A stretch of 64,000 nt of DNA from Thiothrix sp. UBA5583 (GCA_002425225.1 DILV01000018.1:117960-181959), one strand, 5' to 3'; positions 27,023-37,381 are shown, counted from the stretch's first letter. Program-made: numbers and translations. Notes: generated from the sequence alone by a model not told the origin.

Positions 27023-27678
27023 ACGAAGTCGATTTCCTGTCACTGGTCAAAGGGCCGCTGTTTGCTGCGGCAACGATCATTTTTGTGTTGGGGCTGGTGT
27101 TACGCCTGTTTGAAATCCTTTCCTTGGGGCGCAAGCACAATTTCGCTGTCCCTAAAGGCGACCCGATGCAGGGCGGTTTGCGTGAAATCCTTCGCCGTTC
27201 CGTACCAGACAAGGCCACCTTCCAGCGTTCGATGTTCACCATCGTGGCAGGTTATGTATTCCACATCGGCCTGTTTGTGGTGATTTTCCTGCTGGCAGCG
27301 CATATTGAAGTGTTCAAAACCGTGCTGGGTTTCGGCTGGCCTAACCTGTCGACTCCGGTGGTGGATGCGTTTGCAGTCATTACCATGCTGGGCTTGCTGG
27401 CAGTGCTGGTACACCGCTTGACCCATCCGGTTAAACGTTTTCTCTCTACCAAAGGTGATTACGTGGTATGGGCAGCAACATTTATCCCAGTGCTAACTGG
27501 CTACATGGCTTATCACCATTTGCTGTTGTCGCCCTCGCTGATGTTAGGGTTGCACATCTTGAGTGTGGAAGTGCTGATGGTGCTGTTCCCCTTCACCAAG
27601 CTGATGCACACTTTCACGGTGTTCCTGTCCCGCTGGTATAACGGTGCATCCATGGGGATGCGGGGGGTGAAATCATGA
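27019..27678 (+). CDS. isp1: Hydrogenase-associated membrane cytochrome b-like protein Isp1
   Basis: A 219-residue inner-membrane protein with about five transmembrane helices, related to NarI/DsrM cytochromes b. His residues likely to bind haem lie in helices, for example VFHIGLFVVIFLLAAHIEVF and YMAYHHLLLS. It passes electrons between the periplasmic hydrogenase and Isp2 or quinone. The start overlaps the small-subunit stop (ATGA), and the end overlaps isp2, so the genes are translationally coupled. Confidence 0.9.
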   Translation: MNEVDFLSLVKGPLFAAATIIFVLGLVLRLFEILSLGRKHNFAVPKGDPMQGGLREILRRSVPDKATFQRSMFTIVAGYVFHIGLFVVIFLLAAHIEVFKTVLGFGWPNLSTPVVDAFAVITMLGLLAVLVHRLTHPVKRFLSTKGDYVVWAATFIPVLTGYMAYHHLLLSPSLMLGLHILSVEVLMVLFPFTKLMHTFTVFLSRWYNGASMGMRGVKS

Positions 27679-28952
27679 GCGCACTGACACTCGAACGCGG
27701 CATCAATGCTTTCAAGGCGCAGATTGACGCGCCCATGGCCAGCTTCTTTTCCTCCTGCGTGTCGTGCGGGATGTGTGCGGAAGCCTGTTTGTTCTACACC
27801 GAAAACCCCGACCCGCGCCATACCCCGATCTACAAGCTCGAACCGTTGCGCCGGGTGTGGGAACAGGAATACACCCTGATCGGCAAACTCAAGGCCAGAC
27901 TAGGCTTGAGCAAACCAGTGACCGACGCCGACCTCGCCGAATGGCAGGAGCTGGTGTACAACAATTGTTCCCTGTGCGGGCGCTGCACCCTGATTTGCCC
28001 GGTGGGTAATGACATCACCTACATGATCCGCAAGATGCGCGAAGGCATGGTGGCTTCCGGTCACGCCCCCGAAGGCTTGATTGGTGCTTCCACCCGTGCT
28101 GTCACCATCGGTAGCCCGATGGGGGTAAAACTGCCCGCCTTGCAAGCGCAAGTGAAACGGCTGGAAAAATCCACCGGCATGGCAGTGCCTTTCGACAAGG
28201 AAGGCGCGGAATACCTGCTGATGCTGTCGTCGATGGAAATCATGAACTACCCGGAATATTTGGGTGCGGTTGCCAAAATCCTCACCAATGCCGGTAAAAC
28301 CTGGACATTGAGCAGCGATTGCTTTGAAGCCACCAACTCCGGCATCCAGATTGGTTCGTCCGACATCGCACGGGAACTAGTCAGCCGGGTGGTCAATGCC
28401 GCCGAAAAGCTCAAGGTCAAAACGGTGATCAGCCCCGAATGCGGTCACGCCTACACCGCCTTGCGCTGGGAAGGCCCCAACCTGATCGGGCGGCCTTACA
28501 CTTTCGCTGCCAAGCACATTGTCGAAGTACTGGACGAATTGCGCGAACAGGGCTTGCTGCAAACCGAAGGCATGGAAGATGCCAAGCTCACCTTCCACGA
28601 CCCGTGCCAGTTGGTACGCCGTGGTGGTGTGGTGCAGCAGCCACGCAACCTGCTCAACATGGTGGCGACAAACTTCGTCGAAATGTCCGATTGCGGCACG
28701 CTCAACTGGTGTTGCGGCGCGGGCGGTGGTGTCTCTGCCAACGAAGATGCCGAAGAAGTCAAAATGAAGGCTTTTTTGCGCAAGAAAAAGCAACTGGATG
28801 AACTGGGCGTGGATACGCTGGTGACAGCTTGCGCCAACTGCCGCATCCAGTTGGAAGAAGGTCTGGAAGTTAACCAGATGGATATTCCGGTGGTCGGCCT
28901 GACGGAAATGATTGCCGAACATCTGGTGGAACGTGAAGGAGGTGCAGCATGA
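27675..28952 (+). CDS. isp2: Hydrogenase-associated HdrD-like iron-sulfur protein Isp2
   Basis: A 425-residue cytoplasmic protein resembling heterodisulfide reductase HdrD and DsrK. Two [4Fe-4S] motifs stand near the N terminus (CVSCGMCAEAC and CSLCGRCTLICPVG). Two CCG-type cysteine-rich regions follow, with SDCFEATNSG/ECGHAYTALRWEG and LNWCCGAGGG ... CANCRIQLEEG. Together with Isp1 it would form a transmembrane electron conduit for H2 oxidation or evolution. Both ends overlap neighbouring genes by four bases. Confidence 0.92.
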   Translation: MSALTLERGINAFKAQIDAPMASFFSSCVSCGMCAEACLFYTENPDPRHTPIYKLEPLRRVWEQEYTLIGKLKARLGLSKPVTDADLAEWQELVYNNCSLCGRCTLICPVGNDITYMIRKMREGMVASGHAPEGLIGASTRAVTIGSPMGVKLPALQAQVKRLEKSTGMAVPFDKEGAEYLLMLSSMEIMNYPEYLGAVAKILTNAGKTWTLSSDCFEATNSGIQIGSSDIARELVSRVVNAAEKLKVKTVISPECGHAYTALRWEGPNLIGRPYTFAAKHIVEVLDELREQGLLQTEGMEDAKLTFHDPCQLVRRGGVVQQPRNLLNMVATNFVEMSDCGTLNWCCGAGGGVSANEDAEEVKMKAFLRKKKQLDELGVDTLVTACANCRIQLEEGLEVNQMDIPVVGLTEMIAEHLVEREGGAA

Positions 28953-29389
28953 TCAGCAATGACAGCGATTTCCGGCAAGCACTCGACAAGCTGGAGGTGG
29001 GGCAACAACGCCGGGTGGGTGCTGCTTTTGTGCGCCACGTGCTGGCCTTCAATCCAGTGGTCAGCAAGGCGGTGGACGTAGCAGCCAATGCCGATGCAAC
29101 CGCCGACGAACTGGCATTAGCCTTCCGCCAAGCCAAGGCTGCCGCGCTCGACAGCCACACCCGTTGCGGCGAAGACAGCGACTGGCAGGCACAAGCCGGT
29201 TACTTTGTTGCCCGTGCCGCTGCCGCACTGGTAGCACCGGACAAACAGGCCAAAGCCCCGGCGTGGGAAGCCGCCGCCAATGCGCGGATGGCACGTACCT
29301 GCCAGCAAATTGATGCCTCCGACGAATCCATGCACGAGGAAAGCGAAGCACAGTACCGCCTCCTTGAGCAGTTCCTGAACGACATTTGA
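28949..29389 (+). CDS. Hypothetical protein embedded in the hydrogenase operon
   Basis: A 146-residue soluble, Ala-rich and mostly helical protein with no signal peptide. It starts MISNDSDFRQALDKLEVGQQ, overlapping the isp2 stop, and ends LLEQFLNDI 10 bp before the large-subunit gene. Two Cys are present (HTRCGED, ARTCQQID), but no metal motif. I do not recognise a family. Its position between isp2 and hynL in a tightly coupled operon suggests an assembly or regulatory partner of this hydrogenase. Confidence 0.75.
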   Translation: MISNDSDFRQALDKLEVGQQRRVGAAFVRHVLAFNPVVSKAVDVAANADATADELALAFRQAKAAALDSHTRCGEDSDWQAQAGYFVARAAAALVAPDKQAKAPAWEAAANARMARTCQQIDASDESMHEESEAQYRLLEQFLNDI

Positions 29390-29399
29390 GGATACTAAA

Positions 29400-31121
29400 A
29401 TGACTGAACGTGTCGTTGTAGACCCCATCACCCGCATCGAAGGCCACTTGCGCATTGAAGCGCAAATGAACGGCAACACCATTGAGCAGGCGTATTCCGC
29501 CGGGACGATGGTACGCGGTATTGAAATCATCCTGCGTGGGCGCGACCCGCGTGACGCCTGGGCGTATGCGCAACGCATCTGCGGCGTATGCACACTGGTA
29601 CACGGGCTGGCATCGGTGCGCTCGGTGGAAGATGCGTTGAAATACAAGATTCCGCCCAATGCGCAACTAATCCGCAACCTGATGATCGCGGCGCAATACG
29701 TGCATGACCACGTGATGCACTTCTACCATTTGCACGCGCTCGACTGGGTGGATGTGGTATCCGCGCTCAAAGCCGACCCGAAGGCGACTTCCGATCTCGC
29801 GCAAAAGATTTCCCCGACTTGGCCGAATTCCTCCGCCGGGTATTTCGCCGACCAGCAAGCCAAGCTGAAAAAGTTTGTCGAAGCCGGGCAACTGGGCATT
29901 TTCGCCAAGGCATACTGGGGGCATCCTGCTTACAAGCTGCCACCAGAAGCCAACCTGATGGCGGTTTCCCACTACTTAGAAGCGCTTGCCTGGCAACGTG
30001 ATGTGGTGAAATTGCACACCATTTTTGGCGGCAAGAACCCGCACCCCAACTTCCTCGTCGGTGGCGTTCCCTGCCCGATTGACCTGAATTCCGATTCCGC
30101 CATCAATATGGAACGGCTGGCGCAGGTGCAGGACATCATCAAGAAAATGCAGGAATTCGTCGACAAGGTGTACGTCCCGGATACCCTCGCCATCGCCAGC
30201 TTCTACAAGGACTGGTTTGCACAGGGCGAAGGTTTGGGCAACTTCATGACTTACGGCGATTTCCCGGAAAAAGGCATGGATGACCCGGCGTCGTTCCTGA
30301 TCCCGTCCGGCGTGATCCTCAACCGCAATCTCGCGGAAATCCACCCGGTTGACCTGAGTGCCGACGACCAGATTCAGGAATTCGTCGCCCACTCGTGGTA
30401 CGACTACAGCGATGGCAAAGACAAGGGCTTGCACCCTTACGCGGGTGAAACCGAGTTGAACTACACCGGGCCGAAACCGCCGTATAAGCAGCTTGACGTT
30501 GACCAGTCTTACTCCTGGCTGAAGTCCCCACGCTGGAAAGGTCAGCCAGTCGAAGTCGGGCCACTCGCCCGCGTGCTGATGCTGTACACCAAAGGTCACG
30601 CACACACCAAGGAACTGGTCGATTACACCCTGAAGTATCTGGATGCACCGATCGAAGCCCTGTATTCCACCTTGGGGCGCACCGCTGCCCGCACGCTGGA
30701 AACCAAGGTCATCGCCGACAATATGCAAACGTGGTTCAACAACCTGCTTGCCAATATCAAGGCGGGTGACACCAAAACCTTCAATGAAACGCTGTGGGAG
30801 CCGTCCAGTTGGCCTTCCAAAGCGCAAGGGGTGGGTTTCATGGAAGCTCCGCGTGGTGCATTGGCGCACTGGATCGTGATCGAAGACCAGAAGATCGCCA
30901 ACTATCAGGCGGTCGTTCCCAGCACATGGAACGCTGGGCCGCGTGACACCAAAAATCAGGCGGGGGCGTATGAGGCTTCGCTGGCAGGTCACGCCCTGCA
31001 CGACCCGAAACAACCGATCGAAATCCTGCGCACCATCCACAGTTTTGACCCGTGCATTGCCTGCGCGGTGCATGTCACTGACCCGGATGGGGAGGAGTTG
31101 GTGAAGGTGCAGGTTCGGTAG
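29400..31121 (+). CDS. hynL: [NiFe] hydrogenase large subunit (HynL/HupL-like)
   Basis: A 573-residue catalytic subunit. Ni-Fe ligands are Cys61 and Cys64 in RICGVC and Cys552 and Cys555 in DPCIACAVH. The maturation protease would cut after His558 and remove a 15-residue tail. The N terminus VVVDPITRIEGHLRIE is typical of group 1 enzymes. No maturation (hyp) genes or protease gene are in the window. The gene closes the operon and faces the surface-protein block across a short gap with a bidirectional hairpin. Confidence 0.96.
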   Translation: MTERVVVDPITRIEGHLRIEAQMNGNTIEQAYSAGTMVRGIEIILRGRDPRDAWAYAQRICGVCTLVHGLASVRSVEDALKYKIPPNAQLIRNLMIAAQYVHDHVMHFYHLHALDWVDVVSALKADPKATSDLAQKISPTWPNSSAGYFADQQAKLKKFVEAGQLGIFAKAYWGHPAYKLPPEANLMAVSHYLEALAWQRDVVKLHTIFGGKNPHPNFLVGGVPCPIDLNSDSAINMERLAQVQDIIKKMQEFVDKVYVPDTLAIASFYKDWFAQGEGLGNFMTYGDFPEKGMDDPASFLIPSGVILNRNLAEIHPVDLSADDQIQEFVAHSWYDYSDGKDKGLHPYAGETELNYTGPKPPYKQLDVDQSYSWLKSPRWKGQPVEVGPLARVLMLYTKGHAHTKELVDYTLKYLDAPIEALYSTLGRTAARTLETKVIADNMQTWFNNLLANIKAGDTKTFNETLWEPSSWPSKAQGVGFMEAPRGALAHWIVIEDQKIANYQAVVPSTWNAGPRDTKNQAGAYEASLAGHALHDPKQPIEILRTIHSFDPCIACAVHVTDPDGEELVKVQVR

Positions 31122-31134
31122 TTACCACTGCAAT

Positions 31135-31159
31135 CCCTCCACCCTTTACGGGCGGAGGG
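31135..31159. terminator. Bidirectional hairpin between convergent hynL and surface-protein operon
   Basis: CCCTCCACCC-TTTAC-GGGCGGAGGG, a 9-bp GC-rich stem with one mismatch, lying in the 59-bp gap between hynL (ends 31121) and the minus-strand gene ending at 31181. It could serve both transcripts. Confidence 0.7.
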
Positions 31160-31180
31160 TCAGGCAGGGAAATTACCCAA

Positions 31181-33247
31181 TCAGTCTTCCCGGCGGCGGC
31201 GGAAGAAGGCGGCTGTAGCCAGCAACATGCTCATGAGCAGCACACCCCACTCACTAAGGGTCGGGATTTGCAGGTTTGCCACAAAACCAAAGCCCAGCGT
31301 GGTATTGGTTGCACCGCCATCATCAGGTTCCTCACCCCACTTGAGGCTGAGCGGCTGGCTGATAACGCTGCCATCACCAGTCGGAATGCCGTTGCTGTCG
31401 TTGCCGTCATCGTTGTTTGGATCTTTGACCACGATGGTTGGCAAATAACCTGGCGGTGGCGTGACCTTGACCACGTAGGAACCTTCACGCAGATCGGTAA
31501 ACAGGTATTTGCCATCCGCATCTGTGGTTTGCGGTGCAACAGGGTTGCCAAACAGGTCTTTGACCGGCTGACCATCCGGGGTCAGCAAGGTAATCAACGC
31601 ACCCGGAACACCCGGCTCACCACCATCCTGCTTACCATTGCCATCCAGGTCGATCCAGATACGGCTACCCAGATTGACCGGACGAATCATGCCGCAATCC
31701 ACCGTACTGTTGCTGTTGGCATCATCACCGTCCACCTTGGCATCCGGCTCTTTGCCAGCAGTCAGAGTGATTGCCGCCGTCTGGAAACGACCATCCACTA
31801 CCTTGCAATTGCTGTCGGTATTGGATTCATCTTCATCCGGGTCAGCTCCACCCTTGGTCAGACTGTAACCTGCTGGTGGTGCAACCGTTACGATATAGTC
31901 ACCCTCAAGCAGATTGTTGAAGCTGTATAAGCCGTCATTACTTGTGGTGTAAGAGCCGACTGGCTTGCCGTTGGCATCCGTAACACCGTTCCCGGCTGCA
32001 TCCGTCAGGGTGACAACCGCATTCGGCAAGCCTTTTTCACCCACGTCCTGAATACCATTGCCGTTCTCATCAAGCCATACAAGGTTGCCAACAGCCACTA
32101 CAGCACCCGGCTCAACTACCGACTTGTAGAAACCGCAATCAACAGTCAGGTTACTGTTGGTATCATTGCCATCTGCTGCCATATCAGGTTCCTGACCCGC
32201 TGTCAGGTTAAACTGCTGGGTCTGGATATGTGCACCGACCACCTGACAGTTATTGTCAGTATTGGAAGGATCATCATCCACACCTGCACCACCTACCGTA
32301 ACCTGATAACCTGCTGGTGGCTCTACACGCACCATGTAATCACCTTCCGGCAGCTTATCGAACAAATAGTAGCCATCACTACCGATGGAAACTGACAATG
32401 CCAGACCATCCCGCTCCACGACTGTCCCATCAGCATGTAGCAACGTGACGATTGCTCCCTCCAGCGCTTGCTCGCCATGATCAATCTGACCGTTTTTGTT
32501 GTCATCAATCCAGATATAGTCACCGACAGAAACGGCTTCCTCCACCACTTTCGGCGGCAGAATGGTCAATGCATAATCTTCCACTTCACCGTCAGCAGCT
32601 TCACCGCCGATGCCGTCACCACCTTCAGTAGAACAGCGGAAACGGGCATAAGCAGCCCCTTCCTTGGCAAAGGCGGGAACATCCAGCGTGAGATTGTTTA
32701 CACCTGCATCAAGCGGTTTATCGTAAAAAATTTGCTCACCGGAACCACCCCAACTGCCATCCTGGTTCCAGTCTACCCAAGCATTCAGTTTGCAGGCAGC
32801 ACTGGCAGTCGCCTGTACCACAACCTTGGCATCACCAACGCGCAGTTCGCCGATAGCCATGCCGTCTTCATCATCTTTTTTGCCAAAAGCATCTGTATCA
32901 CACGTACCGTATACCGGCTGGCCTTCATCGCCATCGTCCGCACTGGCTGAACCTTGCAACAAGCCCGAGTCAGCATCCACACACTTACCCAGATAGACAC
33001 CTGTCCCCAACTGGTGGCGTGCACCCTCACTGGCTGACAGGGTAACAAAGGAAGGATCAGGTGCATCACCGTAATCAAACGGAATAGTCAGGGCTGCACA
33101 TGACTCGTTATTGGAGGCATTAGTGTCGCCATTTTCCACCGAGGATACCTGGGTACAGTTGGTAACAACTTCGTTGGCATAGGCAACGGGTAGTGTTGCC
33201 AGCACACCAACCATGGAGATGCACAAGGACAGCTTGGTTATTTTCAT
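31181..33247 (-). CDS. Secreted GEVED and triple SdrD B-like repeat protein with IPTL-CTERM tail
   Basis: A 688-residue surface protein. A signal peptide (1-24) is followed by a GEVED domain (about 90-230, with ADGEVEDYALTIL). Three SdrD B-like domains follow: SVGDYIWIDDNKNGQ (about 237), VAVGNLVWLDENGNG (about 383) and LGSRIWIDLDGNGKQ (about 522), with DxNxDG-type calcium loops. The C-terminal IPTLSEWGVLLMSML, a hydrophobic helix and RRRRED form an IPTL-CTERM sorting signal. It is the only protein of the cluster with such a tail. It is last in the unit starting with the gene at 37084. Confidence 0.85.
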   Translation of the reverse strand: MKITKLSLCISMVGVLATLPVAYANEVVTNCTQVSSVENGDTNASNNESCAALTIPFDYGDAPDPSFVTLSASEGARHQLGTGVYLGKCVDADSGLLQGSASADDGDEGQPVYGTCDTDAFGKKDDEDGMAIGELRVGDAKVVVQATASAACKLNAWVDWNQDGSWGGSGEQIFYDKPLDAGVNNLTLDVPAFAKEGAAYARFRCSTEGGDGIGGEAADGEVEDYALTILPPKVVEEAVSVGDYIWIDDNKNGQIDHGEQALEGAIVTLLHADGTVVERDGLALSVSIGSDGYYLFDKLPEGDYMVRVEPPAGYQVTVGGAGVDDDPSNTDNNCQVVGAHIQTQQFNLTAGQEPDMAADGNDTNSNLTVDCGFYKSVVEPGAVVAVGNLVWLDENGNGIQDVGEKGLPNAVVTLTDAAGNGVTDANGKPVGSYTTSNDGLYSFNNLLEGDYIVTVAPPAGYSLTKGGADPDEDESNTDSNCKVVDGRFQTAAITLTAGKEPDAKVDGDDANSNSTVDCGMIRPVNLGSRIWIDLDGNGKQDGGEPGVPGALITLLTPDGQPVKDLFGNPVAPQTTDADGKYLFTDLREGSYVVKVTPPPGYLPTIVVKDPNNDDGNDSNGIPTGDGSVISQPLSLKWGEEPDDGGATNTTLGFGFVANLQIPTLSEWGVLLMSMLLATAAFFRRRRED

Positions 33248-33359
33248 GATAATGCCTTGGATATTTATAATTTTTCTAATTGTTCGTGCGTGCTGTACGG
33301 CTTGCCTAGGCTGGCGGTCCTGAATACCGCCAGCCGTTTCTCTTCAACCTGAGCGCGGT

Positions 33360-34886
33360 TTACTTGAGGGTTGCCGTGATCTTCAGCACTTTGCTACCGG
33401 CTGCACCCACTGCCATATCACCCACCGTCCAGATACCGGACGCTTGGTCATACTTGCCTGCGCTATCATCGGAGACATATTGCAGGCTGGCTGGCAGCGC
33501 ATCTTTCACCGTAACGTTGGTGGCATTATCCGGGCCATCGTTGATGACAGTGAGAACATACACAACGCTCTGGCCACGGCGTGCGGTCGTGATCGGGCTA
33601 CCCTTGTCGTCAGTGACTGCCTTGGTCAGATTGATGTCGACTTTCGCATCAGGCGCTACAGTGATTTCAGCTATGTCGTGGTCATCTTCATCACCACCAT
33701 TCTTGCCGTCTTCGTTGATCACATCATCCTTGACCACTGCATCATTACCCTTGTCTGCATCAGGTGTGGAATCCTTGTCAGTAGCCGGGTTGCCATCCTT
33801 GTCCTTGGCTGCGCTGATTTCTGCCGTATTGGTCAGTTTGCCTGCGGTAGCGGTATCAGCAACCTTGAAGATAATGTCAACAGAAGCTGAGGTACCTGCC
33901 GGAATGCTGGCAATAGCTGTTGTCAGGGTTGCAGTGCCATCGGCGTTGTCGGTCCAGTTGGCATCATTCAGGGTCAGACCGGTCGGGATATAATCAGTTA
34001 CGACCACATCCTTCGCATCTACCGTACCCTGGTTGGAAACTTCAATGGTGAACTTGACCGCATCACCTGGCTTGAGCGTGGTAGCCTGACCATCTGCCGG
34101 ACGCTTGACCAATGCTAGGTCGAAGATAGGTTGGGCAGTAAAGGTCACTTTGTAGTCTTCCACCTCGCCATCTGCCAGCAGGCCAGTTGCTTTGGTTCCA
34201 TCAATGACATCGGTAGTCAAACGGCAACGGGCAAATGTGCCATCCGGCATAGCGGTGCTGGCATTTGCGGGTACAGCAGGCATGTTCACGTTGACCGTTG
34301 CATCGGTGCTGCCAGCAGTAACTGTACCGCTACCATATTCAGTGGAATCGAATGTGCCACTCTTGTCGTAGTCGATCCAGCAGGCAACAGCCGCATCTTT
34401 ACCCAGCGTATTGGTAGCTTTCACTTCAAGTGTGACTGCCTGACCATCCATCAGGGTTGGAATGGTAACACCGTCTTCGTCCACGCCATCACCCGTTGCA
34501 CCCGAACTGTTTTGACCATCAGCTTCTTCGTCAACGGTAGCACCTAGTTTCAGACCGGGGATGATTTCATGTTGCGCACCGCTGTCTGCCAGCAATGTAC
34601 CGTATTCCTTGGGAGCGTCCCCGAAATCGTAAATCGACTCGACCGTCAGGATTGCGCACGCCTCATCATCTTCATTGGTCGGCGTAGGTTTGGCAGTGAC
34701 TGCTGCAAGAATATCCGCATCGCTGGCTTTGTTGTTTGGCGTGGAATCAGTGTCTGCCTCGGTAGTCGCCGTCACTTGTGCGCAGTTGGCAACTTCTGTG
34801 GCAGCCCAAGACTGGTTGGCTGCTGACAATACTCCGACAGCACACATGGTCAGAAGCATCGCTTTCAGGTTGGTCATTTTTTTCAT
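33360..34886 (-). CDS. Secreted GEVED and DUF11 repeat protein
   Basis: A 508-residue protein with signal peptide (cut near SWA-ATE). An N-terminal calcium-rich GEVED region ends in LLADGEVEDYKVTF (about 240-253). Two DUF11 (invasin-like, Ig-fold) domains follow: PIFDLALVKRPADGQ (about 256-390) and KVDINLTKAVTDDKG (about 415-508). DUF11 units usually extend adhesins or link envelope layers. No C-terminal anchor is present. It is a clear paralogue of the gene at 37382-38926 with the same domain order, and both lie directly downstream of a propeller-SdrD gene. Confidence 0.85.
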   Translation of the reverse strand: MKKMTNLKAMLLTMCAVGVLSAANQSWAATEVANCAQVTATTEADTDSTPNNKASDADILAAVTAKPTPTNEDDEACAILTVESIYDFGDAPKEYGTLLADSGAQHEIIPGLKLGATVDEEADGQNSSGATGDGVDEDGVTIPTLMDGQAVTLEVKATNTLGKDAAVACWIDYDKSGTFDSTEYGSGTVTAGSTDATVNVNMPAVPANASTAMPDGTFARCRLTTDVIDGTKATGLLADGEVEDYKVTFTAQPIFDLALVKRPADGQATTLKPGDAVKFTIEVSNQGTVDAKDVVVTDYIPTGLTLNDANWTDNADGTATLTTAIASIPAGTSASVDIIFKVADTATAGKLTNTAEISAAKDKDGNPATDKDSTPDADKGNDAVVKDDVINEDGKNGGDEDDHDIAEITVAPDAKVDINLTKAVTDDKGSPITTARRGQSVVYVLTVINDGPDNATNVTVKDALPASLQYVSDDSAGKYDQASGIWTVGDMAVGAAGSKVLKITATLK

Positions 34887-34942
34887 CGTTATAGCTCTCT
34901 TTGTTCTACATTATCGTTCAAGCGAAGGGATCATTTTTATGA

Positions 34943-37084
34943 TTAGTTCACGGTTACTGTAATCTTCAATAGCTTGTCAGCACCATTTTCAATCTCACCA
35001 ACAGTCCATGTACCGGTATCCTTGTCATACGCCCCAGCCCCGTCATCACTGACCCAGCTTACACCTGCTGGCAGCTTGTCGGTCACTTGCACACCTGTAG
35101 CCTTGGCTGGCCCATCATTGTGGAGTGTCAGGGTGTAAGTGAGCGTGCCACCACGGTTGACTGCCGCCTTGTCCACGGTTTTAGTCAGTTTCAGGTCAAT
35201 CGGCGGCACAAAGCCAAAGTCAACCGTCAGGTTGGAGTGTGTGTCTGGCGTGCCTTGACCATCTGCACCATCCTGTTGGTCAGTAATGCCATACTCGCTG
35301 GTTGGCTCGGTAGCATCCAGTGTAACCACTGTAGAGCAAACGCCATTACTGGCATCATCATCACCGCTGTCATCACCATCTACAGTGGTCGTGTTAGCAT
35401 CACTAAAGCCTGTACTGGATTTGTATTTGTCCAGCTTGCTGCCTGCGGCAAAGTTGTCGGCGGTAACACAAACCTGATAGCTGCCTGCCGCCAGACCGTG
35501 GAACAGGTAGCGACCGTTGGCGTCCGTCGTGGTGGTTTGCAGGACAGTATTGCCTGTGCTGTCTTTCAGTTCCAGCTTGATGCCATCACCCGCGTGCTGC
35601 TCGCCGGAATCAGCAATGCCGTTGTTGTTGGTATCAAACCAGACACGGTTGCCAATGCTATGGGTAGGAGGAGGAGGTACAGAACAACCACTTAAAACTT
35701 CCACATCGCCCAAACCAGATTTATCCATATTTTCATTAGAACCGACATTGTTTTCCAAGTCGACAACGTAATCATCTTGCCCCAACGTAGCTGTCGTCGA
35801 ACCCGTCAAAGGGCTAATTTGTATGCCGTAAATGAATGGTGAAGGAAAATGCAGGGCATCGCCCATCAACACGAAAGCGTCTTCGCACGGCTCACTAGCC
35901 CCGGCATTGATACCGTAGTTATTGTGACCATAAGAGACTGAACCGGCCGCATTAATTTTGCCTCCGTATAAGCCGACAGCAATAGTGCCATTCCCACTTT
36001 CCAAACTGTTGTTTAATGCCCAACTCCCACCTGATCCGACCCATTCGATACCTGTCGTATAATGGGAACTTCTGGCGTAACTTCCACCACTGATGGGCAT
36101 TTCTGCTGCAAGCATCCGCTGCCCGTCTTTGCTGAAAGCAATATCGGTAATAACCGCGTGGTTTGACCCAGACCAACTGGGTGAAGCGTAAGACAATTCA
36201 AAACGTGCCGCACCGTTGGTAGTACCGTTGCTGGCGACCGGAACCGACCAGATTTTGTTGCCATCAGATGCCCATACGGAATAGTACAAGCGTTGCTCAA
36301 CCGGATTATATTGAACCGCAGAGATCCGTCGACCTAACTGGGTAAACCCAGCCGTACCATCATCCGTGATCGTGGGGCTGGCGGCTTGTGTACCGTGATC
36401 AAAGGTTTCCAGCGTTGCACCCGTATCCATACTGATGACATAAATTTTGCCATCCTCATAGTTCGCTACGTACAGACTTCTTGCGTTTGGGTTGGCGGCA
36501 ATTTGTGCCAAACCCGCATAACGGGTATAGCCATATGCTGAAAATGTGGTATTAGGTAGATTAACCAAGAGCGAGGCTGCTCCACTGATACCGTCAATTT
36601 TAAAAACCCCGCCATAGCCGTTAGCCAATGAACCAGGTGTCATGTTAAAAGCGGTATTGCCAAAATATGTACTAGAGCTACTGATCACATAAATATCGGG
36701 TTGGGCCTTACTGGTATCCAGTGCCAAACCAAAGACTTCCCCTAAAGTAGCAGCATCCCATGATGCATGTTGGTAGCGCGGAACAGTCCAGTTAGTTGGC
36801 CCCGGCAGAGCGAAGGGTGCGCTATTGGCAACCGGATCGCGAATATCTAGTACGGTCAATACCTTGCCTTCCAATAAGGGAGACCAGGTATTGTTATTTG
36901 TGCCAGAAAAATGTGTGGTAATCGCTTGTCCCTGCAAGAGTGGCAAATCAGCCCACACTGGATTTGCACCCGCCAACACCGCAACGCCAATCAACGAACA
37001 TGCCAGCACCGTACTTTGAATGGCTTGTTGCAACTTACCCTGTCCAGAAAAAGACGTTGATAAAACTAGCTTTTTGTAGGTCAT
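34943..37084 (-). CDS. Secreted beta-propeller, SdrD B-like and DUF11 protein
   Basis: A 713-residue protein. A long N-terminal signal (about 1-45, ending near NPVWA) precedes a beta-propeller-like region (about 50-470) with repeated segments such as [20 protein letters not shown]. An SdrD B-like domain starts at [15 protein letters not shown] (about 475), and a C-terminal DUF11 domain starts near [14 protein letters not shown] (about 622) and ends the chain. There is no anchor. It is first in a three-gene unit with the two genes after it, and a CCGAAGAACGGTAG motif lies 85 bp upstream. Confidence 0.85.
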   Translation of the reverse strand: MTYKKLVLSTSFSGQGKLQQAIQSTVLACSLIGVAVLAGANPVWADLPLLQGQAITTHFSGTNNNTWSPLLEGKVLTVLDIRDPVANSAPFALPGPTNWTVPRYQHASWDAATLGEVFGLALDTSKAQPDIYVISSSSTYFGNTAFNMTPGSLANGYGGVFKIDGISGAASLLVNLPNTTFSAYGYTRYAGLAQIAANPNARSLYVANYEDGKIYVISMDTGATLETFDHGTQAASPTITDDGTAGFTQLGRRISAVQYNPVEQRLYYSVWASDGNKIWSVPVASNGTTNGAARFELSYASPSWSGSNHAVITDIAFSKDGQRMLAAEMPISGGSYARSSHYTTGIEWVGSGGSWALNNSLESGNGTIAVGLYGGKINAAGSVSYGHNNYGINAGASEPCEDAFVLMGDALHFPSPFIYGIQISPLTGSTTATLGQDDYVVDLENNVGSNENMDKSGLGDVEVLSGCSVPPPPTHSIGNRVWFDTNNNGIADSGEQHAGDGIKLELKDSTGNTVLQTTTTDANGRYLFHGLAAGSYQVCVTADNFAAGSKLDKYKSSTGFSDANTTTVDGDDSGDDDASNGVCSTVVTLDATEPTSEYGITDQQDGADGQGTPDTHSNLTVDFGFVPPIDLKLTKTVDKAAVNRGGTLTYTLTLHNDGPAKATGVQVTDKLPAGVSWVSDDGAGAYDKDTGTWTVGEIENGADKLLKITVTVN

Positions 37085-37168
37085 GATATGCCCTGCGCAT
37101 AATTAATATTTATTATTTTCAATAATCAGGCATTGTAGATTCAGTTACCCACGATACTCAAATCAAAT

Positions 37169-37182
37169 CCGAAGAACGGTAG
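37169..37182 (-). promoter_or_regulatory. CCGAAGAACGGTAG motif, copy 1
   Basis: One of three identical 14-base intergenic sequences, each upstream of a surface-protein transcription unit. It contains the dyad CCG-N5-CGG. This copy lies 85 bp before the start at 37084. The rest of the 297-bp gap (37085-37381) holds only the hairpin at 37308-37341 and unassigned DNA. Confidence 0.6.
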
Positions 37183-37307
37183 CCACCTCAGCAACAACAC
37201 CTAGCCGCTATACTTTTTGCCGAAATGACGGCAGCTAACTTCTGGCGCAGCACATGACCCCGACATCTCGACACCGCAGACTTGTGGGGAGCATAGCAAT
37301 AGAGATG

Positions 37308-37341
37308 GCGACAGAGTTTCACTAAACGGAAACCCTGTCGC
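37308..37341 (-). terminator. Hairpin after the GEVED-DUF11 gene ending at 37382
   Basis: A 13-bp stem (GCGACAGAGTTTC / GAAACCCTGTCGC, one G-T pair or mismatch) with an 8-nt loop, about 40 bp past the stop at 37382 on the minus strand. It separates this unit from the next motif-headed unit. No T tract follows. Confidence 0.6.
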
Positions 37342-37381
37342 TGCGTGGGTGGTATGACAGGAATAGCCTTTTTACCCAGCC

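Noticed and set aside
37085..37381. CRISPR array or leader from the repeated CCGAAGAACGGTAG motif
   Set aside because: Only one copy per gap, kilobases apart, with no spacers or cas genes.
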